NCBI GenBank assembly: GCA_023897205.1
Contig: JAHWDD010000006.1
Span: 1,674,001 to 1,738,000, forward strand
Direction of reading: 5' to 3'
Source: Exophiala sp. HKRS030
Taxonomy: Eukaryota; Ascomycota; Eurotiomycetes; Chaetothyriales; Herpotrichiellaceae
Length of the DNA: 64,000 nucleotides
This document shows positions 19,637 through 31,363 of the stretch, piece after piece. The position numbers were made by a program, and so were the translations under genes. The notes below the pieces were generated by a model. That model worked only from the letters and a program-made list of their open reading frames with translations, did not search any database and was not told the DNA's origin. Numbering within the stretch: position 1 is the stretch's first letter; each line of letters begins with the position of its first letter.

Positions 19637-20998
19637 ATGCATCTCACTTCCATACCCAATGTATTATGCTATTTCCTTGCCTGCGCCAACTTGTTCGCCT
19701 CAACGGCTTTTGGAGCACCGGTCGTCAAACGGCAATCCGGCCCTGTGGTGGTGTCTCCAGGCGGTGTCAACGACATCAAACTCACCCCGTTCAACACACT
19801 CAACGGTACTAATCCCAATGCCACATTCCACGGACCTCCACAGCCAGAAGCCGCCGCCGGCCTTCGTCTGGACCTGGTGAACAACTACGGCTCCGGCACG
19901 AACGTGTACATTACAGCTCTCGACACCTCAAACCGGGTCATCATCCTCACCCCGTCAGGGCAATGGTACTACCCTACATCCAGCTCGACGACCGTTCCAC
20001 AGGCCATCACCGAGGACATTGCCATCCCTCTCGGCAACCAAGGGCAGACCACCAGCCTCACACTCCCGGACTATTTCATCTCCGGCCGCGTGTACTTCGC
20101 CGCTGGTAACCTCGGATTCTATACCTTGGAAACGGCCTCCGGGGGTGTCACGTTGGTCAGCCCGGACCCGCAGAACCCTACCGACCCCTCGGCGGGAATA
20201 TTCTGGGGCTTTGCCGAAATGACCTACACCCAGGCCGGTGGACTGTACGCGGACATGACTTTCGTCGATTTTATAGGCATGCCCGTTGGGATGCAACTCA
20301 CCACCACCGACGGCAGCGGCACGCAGACCGTGAGCGGCGTGGCCCAGGGAGCCGTGTCGACGGTCTGCAACGACTTGACGCCTCGCGCCTCACAGGACGG
20401 CCAACCTTGGGACCAACTCTGTCAGTACGCTCAGTCTGGAGGTTCGCCTCTCCGCGCCAACTCTCCCGGCAAGTACATTGCCGTTCACGGCGACGCGTTC
20501 AGTGATTACTACGCCCCCTATGTCCAGAGCGTGTGGTCGCAGTACGCCTCCGAGACGCTGACGATCCATTCACAAAACGCCGCCGTCGGGGACGTCCCGT
20601 GTTCCACGGCGTCCGGGTCGTTGGTCTGCCAGGGTGCGTCACGATCGATCCCCCAACCCAGCGCCCTCGACATCTTCGGGTGCCAGGGGGTGTTTGGGCA
20701 GCAAGACGGCGACAACGACGTGACGCTCGCCGTCGTCCCGAGGATGTGCGCGGCGTTGCAACGCACGACGCTGTTGTTGGCCGGCGGGGACGTCCAGCCC
20801 GGCCTGCCCGCCGGTGATTATTACACCACCAGCCCGACCAACCGGTACTCCCAGGCCGTCCACTCCGTGGAACTGGACGGCAAGGGTTACGCGTTTGCCT
20901 ACGACGACGTGAACCCCGACGGTGCCCCGGACGCGAGTGGTGCCGTCGCGAGTGGGAACCCTGGTGTGTGGACTCTTTTTGTGGGAGGCGGGAGTTGA
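19637..20998 (+). CDS. Secreted glycoside hydrolase family 64 (beta-1,3-glucanase)
   Basis: An intronless frame of 453 residues. A signal peptide is clear (hydrophobic residues 9-26, ending near AFGA), followed by a KR dibasic site (PVVKR/QSG) that a Kex2-type protease could cut. The mature part has the GH64 layout: an N-terminal beta-barrel (LRLDLVNNYGS, VYITALDTS, GQWYYP), then a thaumatin-like core with FWGFAEMTY, YADMTFVDFIGMPVGM and KYIAVHGDAFSDYYAPYV. The C-terminal part contains NRYSQAVHSVELDGKGYAFAYDDV, shown here in separate blocks: NRYSQAVHS and YAFAYDDVN. GH64 enzymes release laminaripentaose from beta-1,3-glucan. In ascomycetes they probably act in wall remodelling or attack on other walls. 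GC content is higher than in its flanks. Confidence 0.87.
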   Translation: MHLTSIPNVLCYFLACANLFASTAFGAPVVKRQSGPVVVSPGGVNDIKLTPFNTLNGTNPNATFHGPPQPEAAAGLRLDLVNNYGSGTNVYITALDTSNRVIILTPSGQWYYPTSSSTTVPQAITEDIAIPLGNQGQTTSLTLPDYFISGRVYFAAGNLGFYTLETASGGVTLVSPDPQNPTDPSAGIFWGFAEMTYTQAGGLYADMTFVDFIGMPVGMQLTTTDGSGTQTVSGVAQGAVSTVCNDLTPRASQDGQPWDQLCQYAQSGGSPLRANSPGKYIAVHGDAFSDYYAPYVQSVWSQYASETLTIHSQNAAVGDVPCSTASGSLVCQGASRSIPQPSALDIFGCQGVFGQQDGDNDVTLAVVPRMCAALQRTTLLLAGGDVQPGLPAGDYYTTSPTNRYSQAVHSVELDGKGYAFAYDDVNPDGAPDASGAVASGNPGVWTLFVGGGS

Positions 20999-21914
20999 TT
21001 TGAAAAAAAGAAGGCCCTCTCTCTCTCACTCACTTTACAATGAAGGTGGTCGGGGTTCGTCTTGTCGGGGGAAGATACGTACAACACGTCAGTGATGGCA
21101 AGAGACCCCATTTCAAGAGTGTAATGAGTCGGTTGTACGAGTAAAAACCTAACGAGTGTCTTTGATCTGGAAGATGCGAGAGACCGGGTCCTGCCGAAGG
21201 TCATTCATTTTATAGTATACAGACACTAATACAGTAGATGGTAGACAGTATCCCACTGTGATGTTACATTTTGTCTCGTCGTCATCTCGTTGTTATCACG
21301 TTCTTGTTCTTTGTCTCCGAGGTGATCCCATGTTGTTGTTGTTGGGAGTGATGTATTTTTACACAACATCTCTGTCAGCACCAGGACATACAGTACGTAC
21401 TTAAGAATACCACGTATCGCGTATCATGTACTCTGTCTACTCGAGGACCAGTGGACACTCAAGGTCCCTACGAGTACGAGTACTGATACTGATGCCCTGT
21501 GGTATTTGCTTGCAGAACAGAGGGAAGAGCAAATTACTCCCGCATTCTCTCAAACGACTTTTTTTGCATTCCTTTACTTTACCAATCGACCAACTCCTAT
21601 TGCACCTACACGATCCAAAGTGCCATCATCATCTGATCTCAAATTCGACTGTCGGCCAATCCCAAGGGGTATTTCTGATGCAGTAGTCTCTTTGTCATTT
21701 TCCCGAGGCAAACATTTTGGCGTCGATATGATCCAAGCACAAATAACATTTCCTCTTTCCCTTTCCCATAGTCCCATGATCCAGAAGAACTCCGTTCCCA
21801 TTCCCATTGTCCCCAGTCATACTATTATGCCCGCCCTTCAATTTCTCGATCCCAGGCGTAAAGTGCGTGCTTCCATGGCGTGTGTCCCGTCGATGATCAT
21901 CCGTCTCGACACAA
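20999..21914. other. Convergent intergenic region (GH64 / membrane protein)
   Basis: About 900 bp. It contains a CT-rich microtract after the GH64 stop (21015-21035), GTTGTTG repeats near 21330, and AGTACGTACT-type palindromic pieces near 21390 and 21475. The open frames at 21506-21928 overlap antisense frames of equal quality. No gene supported. Confidence 0.45.
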
Positions 21915-24061
21915 TTACAACCCTTTGAACCTCTCCCAGCCTGCGGCTCCGTTTTTGGTATTGTTTTGTGTCTTCTTCGGCGGTGAAGCACGACCTTCTT
22001 CTGCTACTTTGCCACTCACATCACGTCGGCGGCCCATGCCCGCGCCAAACTCGGACCCGAGTCCAGCATACCCACCAGCCAAGTCGTACCCTGTGGAATT
22101 GGAAATCTGTCGAGCGCCGTTCCACTGCTGACCCTGTACTGGCGCATGACCACCACCGATGTTGGCCGAAAGTTTTCCATCATCATCATCGCTGTCATAA
22201 ACGTCGAAATTGGCACTATAGTCACTTTCCGTCTGCATGGTCTTGGTGCGTCCATAGAGGTCCTCGACTTCTCGGAGAGCACCTGCGTTGGTGTTTATTT
22301 TCTGGTCACTGTGGTAGCCTTGGGATGATACCGAACCGCCGGGTGATTTGAGGTCTCCGTAGAAACGAGCCTTGGAAGCACTCCCCATGAAGCTTGCTGG
22401 TCGGGGCGACATTCCATTGCCTCGATTCTGACTGCTGTTGACATCTGCGTCAGAAAGAACGCCCCGAGGAGCATGATAGTAGTCTGAAGATTGGACCTGA
22501 CGCAATGGCGTCGAGTACACATTCTCATTGGCGAATTGCCCTCTGACCGGCGATGGAGGGTTCATTGCAAGTGGTTCACGACTTCGCTTTGGTTGTGGTG
22601 GAGACTGTGCTTGCAGCAGCCGATGGTTTATATTACTTTGGCTGGCATTGTCGTATTGCGTGAAAACCTGGCTGCCGTTGTGTGCCGGATACGACTGAGG
22701 TTGTTGGCTGTCACGACCAGATGGCTGGTACCGATTCTCTCGCTCATTGTTCATGGTTCCATGAGAGGCATCATGCATCGAGAGAGCAGAGACTGGAGAA
22801 ACAGGCCGAACTTCGTGGTCGAGTTCATCATTGGCTTCATCACTCATGAGGCTAGGCACACCTTCATAGTCGAGATATGAAAGCCAGGAAGCTGGGCGGC
22901 CTGTTGTTGCTGTTGGTTGGGCCAGTCCTGAAGAGCGCTCCGGACGGTATTCCAGACCGGCACCGGCGACACGTGAATTGGGTGACGGGTTGACTGCAGA
23001 GCCGGGTCGTGTAGGAGAGGATGTTCTTGACCAATGCCAGGGATCCTTTTCGTTGTCGTCAATCTCCTTTCTCAACCCAACCCTGGAGTTGCGTGCAGCT
23101 TCGCTACCATACAACGTGACGCTGTCTGCCGAATCGGTACGGGTATGCACAAACGGAATCCGTTTGAAGCCTGTCCCTTGAGATACTCGTCTGGAAGCCA
23201 GTTCAGAATTTCTCATGTTCTTCTCGGTGATACCCTCGGACTTGTTCCGTTTGTGTCGCGAAGTAAAGTTTGGCTCAAGAGGATTGAGATCAGGAGGAAG
23301 CCTGGCGATCTGGCGGAACTTTACCCCCAAGTAAATGTCCAAAAACAGAGATACCGCCATGAGGCCGCCTTCAATACATGATAGCAAGAAGAGAGCATAG
23401 ATGATTTTGTATGAGATGTCCGAATCCTTGAACAATGTGCTCCAGCCGTATTTATTCTCCGCGTAGTCTGCGTGTGCCAGCCACGCCGAAAAGACGAAGA
23501 ATGGGATCAAGCCAGTGTCGAGCACGCCTGCAAATACCATGTAGCTTGCGGTCGAGCCAGGAGTTCTACCGGCGGCGGCTTTGAAAAGGTGATATATTCC
23601 ATAGAGAGTGTGTAGGATGGCGACCGCAGGGGCAACTCGAATGATCCAGCCAATCGTGGACGCGACTTTGTTGATGGCGATGACACAGAAGAGGATTCCC
23701 AGAGCCCCCAACAGGCTACAGATTCGCATAAGCAGTAGGGTTTGACGACCCCTGGTGACTCGTCGTTCAGTATTGGGAGGCATGGGTTTGGCGTTGAGGT
23801 TCCCGTATGGAATAGCCACGAACTGCAAATGTATCAATTTGATTGTACTCATAGATGGTAGATGAAACAAATCCCGTAGTCTAGACATACAGTATCAGGA
23901 TGTTTGTTGAAATCAATTAAAGGCCCATCTTGCTTTGGTTTCGCTGGCTTCGGTGCCCATGATGCTCGAGTGGCAGCTTTGGGATCGAACGCACGCTGGG
24001 TTGGCCCTCCGAATGTGTAGGTGCTCGGTCGGTCGTAAATGAACGGAGGCTCGACACCCAT
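21915..24061 (-). CDS. Four-helix membrane protein with long disordered tail
   Basis: Two exons (24061-23891 and 23822-21915) joined across a 68-nt GT-AG intron give 692 residues. Residues 1-57 are soluble (PFIYDRPSTYTFGG). Exon 2 opens with four hydrophobic helices between about residues 85 and 235: ICSLLGALGILFCVIAI, GWIIRVAPAVAILHTLYGI, SYMVFAGVLDTGLIPFFVF and IIYALFLLSCIEGGLMAV. After this comes a conserved short segment (DIYLGVKFRQIARLPPDLNP) and then about 430 residues rich in Ser, Pro, Asn and Gln with charged patches, probably cytosolic and disordered. This architecture recurs in uncharacterised Pezizomycotina proteins, as I remember the family. I do not know the function. The start ATG 24061 gives the only in-frame 5' exon with a good splice junction. 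Confidence 0.8.
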
Positions 24062-24446
24062 CTTTCAGAGTTGGAATGTTGAGGTTCGTCTCTAGAGATA
24101 TCAACGAGAGACTGGAATGCTCCGCAGCTGGACTGAGGAATGAGGGTATGGTCAAAGCGAGACTTGAGGTGTCGGCAAAGTGTACAATATAGCAGACTCC
24201 ACTTGTTGCCCAGCAACCCCCTCGTCACGTTATCGATAACATAAGGCTGCAAGGCTGCATCACAGCCTCGTCTCATTGTCACTACGGACGACTCGTGCTC
24301 GTCTACGAATTGTATTCTTCATGCAGTCATCTATCCAGTTCTGCAATACATCGTTACAATCAAGGGCTGTTTCTTCAATTTTAGTGAGTCCGAATGATCG
24401 AATGCATTATGCCGAAAGTCATTGCGTGAGCTTTGCGGCCCGCTTC
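24062..24446. other. Intergenic, between MMS22 3' end and membrane-protein start
   Basis: A 385-bp stretch that must hold the promoter of the minus-strand membrane-protein gene and the MMS22 3' UTR. No other feature seen. Confidence 0.5.
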
Positions 24447-27400
24447 TTACTCTAATGATGTGGTCACCTCCCAATCATCGTCCACGCCTAACAAGTCCAA
24501 CGCCTCAGCCATCTCCTCCCCTGCATATTCCACCTGCAACCTGGACACAGCGATGTCCATTGATAGATCCTCCTCTCCAGCACGGCTTAGTCTGCCCAGT
24601 TCCTTGACCGCATAATCTCTGATCATAACAATCTCTTCCTGGTCAAGAAAATCAGGTTCCGCAAGGACGAAATTGATCTTCTGGACCCAGGAATGTCGGC
24701 ATTTCATCCCAACGGCGGAACAAGCATAGCTGTGAGTGTAGAGCCCATACGCCTGCACATGAATTTGCAGAGCGCTCAGTCGTTCAGAGCCTGGAAAGAG
24801 GAGGTGCAGATAAGCCCATCGGTTGCAGCACCTCGCACAAAGAGATATGAGATCAGCGAGCAAGTCCACTTTCCTAGGATTCCCAGCCAGGTCGTGAGGG
24901 ACGCCCTGTAATGCTTTTCCAACAGCCACAAGCATGCCCACACACACTTCAGCAAATTGTTCCATTCGAGTCTGGTCTTCAAGATCGATTCGCGTTTCCA
25001 GGCTATCGAGAACGCTGAAGGCAACAATACATAGGAGTTTGACCACAGAATGATTATGCTCGACGACTTGGGTCCAAGTAAGCTCAAGCCAGACAGGAAA
25101 GACGGCCTTCATGAAGACTAGCTGAGCATCAATATCCAAGCGAAACTGCCCATCATCATCGATGTAATTGAAGTCACCTGCGGAGAATGTCGTGCCCAGA
25201 CGATCGCCTATTTCGTCCTTCTCCCTCGAGGACGCCAACTGGCAGACGCTCCCAAGAACCTGGACGGCAAGTTCATAGTTGACACGACCAGGCTGTGCCG
25301 CGCTGCGAATAAACAGGCCTTCGAGCTGGATAGCTTTGTCTTCAGCGGTTGGAGCATACGAAATGTAAGAGAAGTCGCAATTGAACTCTGGAAATGGAGA
25401 CGCATTAAGCTCGAAGATAAGTCCATGCATAAAAGCAGCTAACGCTGTTCTTTCTCCGTGTGGGGTCCTTTCCCAAGTATTGTTCATGGCTCTAGAAATG
25501 GTGCGTAGTAGTCGCAGCAACTGATCCTTGGAGGACTCTGCCGCGGGGATTCGGGTCCGCCCAACAAGGTAGATTTGACGGATAACGTGTTTCAGGATGG
25601 ATGGGCGTTGTTGGATGAAATCATCGAAGCTGAGAACTGAAGTTTGTATCCCGATCATTCTCTCCGGAAACAGAGCAGCCAATTCAAGCACGCGTGGAGC
25701 ATGCTGCAGTAGTTTGTTTGTCACAATGTGCTCAAACTTCATCTCACCTATTGGCTTCAGAATGGAAGACAACCAGATTTCAAGGATATCAAACATATTC
25801 GTTTTCAGGTATTCCTCGTCAGCAACAACCTTACTCACGAAAAGGATGTGGCAATGGGTGCCCGGTGCGTTACTTGCAAGCCTTGGAAAGGAATAGGCTC
25901 CCCAATTGGAAAGATAGGTATCCCAATCTTCGCTACCCGATACAACCTTACAGTAGGCAATGGCGAACCATAAGTCAACCAATGAGGCCAGCAATGTGTC
26001 TTTCAGGGGTTCTGCTCGGTGAAGCTGTGCAACGAGAATTCTTCGTATCTGTTGTTGAACTTCCAGTACCGGGCTGAGGTCATTGTGGCATTTCTTGATG
26101 TAAGGTATAAGGACACGGAAGATAGCTGCGACTGTGTCGTCGTCAAGCTCCAAGGAAGGATTGCACATTTCGATCAAGTCATCCAATCGATCGCCTTGGA
26201 TTAGATCGGTTGCTTGACTTTCAGTAGAGCAGAGGTCGATGGCGTCGGCATACACTCCAGCGAGCTTGCGTAGCTGTTGATTAGCGCTATCTTGATTTCG
26301 CAGATGTTTCTCGATATTGTCAAACTGGGTAGAGCTGACCGGGAGCAGCTCAATCTTTTCATGGATTTGAACGATCATGTCCTGAATCCACGATCCAAGT
26401 TGCCGTAGCTCTAATGTGTACGCTGGCTGTGAGACAATGGATTTGACAATTCTGAGCCAGCAGTCCAGAACGATACCACACACAGCAGAATGAGCTTTGC
26501 CGAACTTGACAAGTCCCCGAATTTGTGAAAGCTCAGGTTTCAGTCCTGTAGGGGAGTAGTGGTACAAGGTTACGAATAAGAGATAGCGATTGGCCATGGA
26601 GTGATAATCCACAGTATGCAATGGCTTATCATCTTCAACATCAGGACCCGTATTCGGCAAGAGACTGAATATCAGCGATAGTTTGCGCATAGCGTGTTTT
26701 GCTTCCATTCCAGTGTCATCATGATCGCTATCCGGAATGGAACCGAGGTTGAAGGCGACGAGTTTCAAGAACAGGTCATAATCTGTGTCATGGGGCTCAG
26801 GAACCAAATCCGAAACAGGGAGCTGATTGTCGAGAAATGGTGGTGCCCCAGAACGAGTGTGGCCGAAGAAGTCGAGCATATTGTTCGTCTTGTTGGAATA
26901 GTGTTTGAACATCTTCCTTAAAAGATTGTTCACATCATTAGTGTCCAAGATGCGTACTAGATAAAGACACCACTGGAAAGCCGTGATCCCAAAGCGCTGA
27001 AGCATAGCAGTGTATCTTCGATCTTTCCGTCTCTTGTGTTGCTCATCCAAGGAGAAGGGGATGAATGCATTCACTGCATTTGACAATGCTATAAGTCCTA
27101 GTGACGCCAAAGAAGAACCTCTTTGCCGATCGTATTTTTCTACCTCAGTCTTTCCAAGAATAGTGCAGAAAGATGCGAGGGACATAATGATGTAAGCAAG
27201 AGCCTCATCCGGCTGTTTGAATGAGGTATAGATCTGATGGCCTGAAAGGACTCCGTTTAATTGAGAGAGACACGCGTAGCTGCAGCCGAGCTTGTGGATT
27301 ATGGCTATAGTCTCGATTTCAGAAGCCGATATCTCCACAAGAGCTGCGCTTACAGCGGGCTTATCTTCAAGATTATTGCTCACAGCTCGACAGATTTTTC

Positions 27401-30400
27401 TGAGGTATTCTTTTCGAAATGCCAGTACAAAGGCTTGTGTGGCCAGTTTATGAAGAGTATCGGTACATCTTTTCGTGCTGATATCCGCATCAATCATCGC
27501 GACCCTGGAAGCTTGATATGCCAGAAGCATCAAGTTGTTGAGCATATGAAGCAGCTCAAAAGAGTTCGAGGTCGAATCCACCGTCACGTATGAACTGATT
27601 GAATGCGAGACCGTCTCCAGATTCTCTGCCATATATTGGACGAAGCTCTTTAGCTGAATCTGATTGTCGAAGTAGAGGCTCTCGTTAACGTACGTGACCA
27701 TAGTCTGCAATGATCGAGTAGCGCTTCGCAACATAGTGATGTACGCGTCCTGGCTGGTATCGCTGTTGATGATTGACAGAATTTCCACAAAAGCTTGACG
27801 GGTGACGTCCTGGGTAGCTTGTGACCAGGAATTACATGGAACAGCATGCTCGGATATTGGTGTCCTGATTGATGTGTGTGCGACCCTGGCTTCAAACAGG
27901 CCAGTAAGGACGGTCATTGATGTTAGTGTAGAGGAAACCAAGGTATTCTTCAGAAACTCCATCGCAGTGGAGAGCATGCCATGTTGGAGAATGGATTTTG
28001 GAGGTCTCTGAAGGTCATTGCATATTGGAGAGAGAGAATGAAGGGCGGGTACACTGAGGCTTTGAGCACTGCTAGACCTCGAGCTCAGATGATTGTCACT
28101 TTCAGCGATATTGCCATCGTAGCACAAACTATCCTGAAGGCTATGGCGTCTTGTGTCACTTAGTCTCCTGTTCTTTGTTAGTGTTCTTCGTCCAACAAGA
28201 GAGGGTTGAGATAGAATACCTGATGGGCTTTGTCTTCCGCTGATAGCGTTTCGCAGAAGGAACGTCATTGCCCAAGGTACCGCGGACTGCCGACAGGACC
28301 GTTTGCTCTTTTGCGGGTTTTGGGGCGCGAACCATGGTTGTATGTTTTCTAGAAGACGATCGAAATTTTTCGATCGAAGGCTGCAACGACCCAGGAAGGA
28401 TTTTCTTCCGCTGTCCAGGTTGAGCCATAAAGAAGCCACGGATCGTAGTAGACAGGGCCTGTCGATCCATGGTGTTCGTTGATCGTGAGGGATCGAATTG
28501 ATGATTTCGATTTATCCGTTGAAGAGTATCTTTGGTAGCTTGTTTTAGAGAGTCGAGTTCCGAGGTCGGCTGATTGAAGGTGATTGCAGGATCCTCCTTA
28601 TTGTCACAGCGTGGTTGAGAATGAAGAGCACGGTCTGTGTTATCAAAGTCAGCACCACCCCCCATATTTTGCCGACTTTTCCATAGTTCCAACTCTCTGT
28701 TGACGTCTATAGTATCCTGAATCGTCGACAGTTGGAAGAACTTCCGAGCTGGCTCCTGTGCCAGGCGCTCAACAAATCTTGCTTTACGTCTTCCAGCAAT
28801 TTTCAGAAACCGTGGCACCTCCTTCTCTTTGAAGCCAGGGGCTTCTAAAATGGTCATCTGTGGCTTTCCGTGCTTCTTCTTCACTCTTTTCGCAGAACGT
28901 GAATTTCGCTTCAATTCAAGTCTTTTCGCTGTCCAATTCACCTGTTGACGAGTATCTGCATCGGCACCACGCCTTCTGCCATCACGCGTCAATTGTGCTT
29001 TTGCCCGCGTGTCGCCTCTTCTTCGGGGCTCACTGCGGATTGATATTGTCTTTCGGGCTTTAGGAGCAAGCATAGCATCAACTGTGTTGTCTTCGACCAC
29101 ATCATCAGCGAGATCTATTGAAGCATCATACGTCGCCTCATTGACGCCACTTGAAGCAGGCTCATCTGAATCACTCTCGGCAAAAAGGGCCGGAAACTCG
29201 GTTCTTGACTCAATATGGCTGTTTAGTCTGTTGGGCCGCGCGGTTCTTGAGACTCGTTGCGCAACCCCCTTCTCTAGATTGGCCTTAATCGGCGACCGTC
29301 CGTGTCTTCTATCTCCCTCGTGACCGCGCTGCTGCTTATTAATGTCTAACTTCAGCCAAGAAGCCGGTAATACACCTTTGATTTTGCGGCGTATTCCTTG
29401 TATACCTTGTGGATTACCCACGGAGCTTTCAGAAGAACTACCAAGGTCTTCAACTCCGCCACTTTCAATGGATATCTCCGAATCTGAACTGAGTGGCTCA
29501 ATCAATTTCTTCCTAGCGTTTCTGTCGGATGATAGCAACGGAGTCGGAAGAGGTCGCGGCGTGGTGCTGCCTGGCAATGATAAGTGGTCGAGGGAATCAA
29601 GACTGTCTTCTGAAGACAATGTTCCTCGTGATTGGGGTGGGGACGGAGGAACGAGTAAGCTCCTCCTCTTCATTGTAGCCCTAGTTCCTGCGCTACCTTC
29701 GTCTCCTGGAAGATCATAAATTTGAAAGTCGTCATTTGAAATCATCGTTGCCGAAACGCCTCGTCGCTTCGTATTCTTCGGAAACCTCGCCGTTTTGGAC
29801 ACGGCATGAGGAATGGTGCCACTCAAAAGGTCTGATAGCTCGGGTAAATCATCGTCTAATGGCGGATCAAAAACAGTCGGGCGAGTCCGAGTGGCACGTA
29901 TAGGACTTTGAGATTCCTCATCACTAGTCGTTCGGACCTGGCTGGTGGACTGAGGATCTTGATCCAGCGCTTGGGTCTGGCAGCTTTCGCATGTTTCCGC
30001 ATCCTGGGACTCCTCTTCGGGTCCATGCTGAAGTTTCAGGCCAGACTTTGGGGCCCGAACAGGTCTTAGCCCCCTTTCCTTCAAACTCTGGCGGTATCTG
30101 GCATCCTCGAGTGCGTATGGGTGTAGCTGAATCGGATTTCGAGTTCTGAGGGAGCGTCCAATCAAATGTCGGACCAAATCGTCGTGCAGAGCAGCGTCAG
30201 TCCGTCTATTATCAGGAATATTTGCAGAGCCAGGGACAGGGGGGTCAAGGCCATGCACACTCTGTGGAGAGTCAGGCGGCGATGAAAGAGGACTATCGCT
30301 GTCGTTATCATCGACTACCAGCCCATCGTTTGCACTCGACAGCACATGGTGCACGGTTCGAAGCCCCTTTTGTAGCTCGGCTTCGAGAAGAGTGGCAGTT

Positions 30401-30729
30401 GATTGTGAGGAGATTCCAGCGATGGTTATTGCCGGGGGGAAACTTTGAGCCCGATGGATTGGTGAGATCGAACTCTTGGCTGGATCCTGCGGTTCAGGTG
30501 GAACAACAGTCTTGCCAGTAGTGGAAATCTCATCAAGCACACTGTTTCCATCGTTGTGCTGAAGTTGCGTGGGCTTATGAGGCGGGCGAGCTGATCCGCT
30601 CGGGAGAGGAGATCCATTGTCGACGACTTCTTGGATGTTGCTGCAACGAGGGACCATCTGAACATTCTCAATGTCCTCATCCTCATCATCGGAGTCTGGT
30701 ACATATCCACGTTCCCTCCAATCGATCAT
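24447..30729 (-). CDS. MMS22: Mus7/MMS22 family replication-fork repair protein
   Basis: Two exons (30729-28220 and 28167-24447) with a 52-nt intron (branch CACTAAC) give 2076 residues. Start at ATG 30729; a GTG further upstream extends the frame but is not a start. The N-terminus IDWRERGYVPDSDDEDED is characteristic of Mus7/MMS22, which works with the Rtt101-Mms1 cullin ligase to help replication forks through alkylation damage. Residues 1-840 are charged, Ser/Pro-rich and probably disordered, with basic patches (for example KRVKKKHGK). Exon 2 is helical and encodes the large Mus7/MMS22 region to the C-terminus. The splice joins PIR to RLSDTRR and keeps the frame open through all 6.2 kb. No catalytic motif is expected. 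Confidence 0.9.
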
Positions 30730-31363
30730 TGCTCTCACTGTCCATGTTATGAGGTAGTGGTATTTGGTTTTGGTGATTTGTGTAGAGTCACGATTCGAAT
30801 GTCGCGTAGAAGACGCGTCTGGATTGATGCGTTAAGTGAAGCCGCTTTAGCTCGCCACCAAAGAATCTTACTATATTTGGACGAAGTGACCCGCCGCCTT
30901 TCGCGCTCAGTCGACTTCATCAACAACTGATATTGATCCTGTAATTGTAAACCAAAGAGGAAGTTTATGATTACAAAGAAGATCTGTCTAGAAGTATCAA
31001 GTTTAACTATCCATATGGCTTCAGAAGTCTAAGCTGAGACCATACTCTTTAGATAATACCTCCGTTAGTGCACCATAAACCCCCGCGAGTCGAGGCATGC
31101 AGAGCTTTCCGATCACAGAAATCGACACCAGGTGGTGACGTGTCAAGGCGCTTTAAAATGATATTGTTGTTTTATCTCATACATTTGCTAATGACCAGAC
31201 TGCTCAGTGGCCACCGGCCTACCTATTGTAGGCCTCAGGTAAATCCATAACACTTACAGCCTTGAGTGAATTGCCGAAGTTTGTGAAAGGTCTCCCTTCA
31301 TACACCTCGACAGTTTGTGCCATGCCGATATCAGCCAGACATGCTTTCCCGACTTAGGAGTGT
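30730..31363. other. Intergenic, MMS22 promoter and TFG1 3' region
   Basis: About 630 bp. Short frames only. Includes an AT-rich portion (30930-31060). No independent feature supported. Confidence 0.5.

Noticed and set aside
20499..21029. 176-codon Arg-rich minus-strand ORF
   Set aside because: Antisense shadow of the GC-rich GH64 coding sequence.
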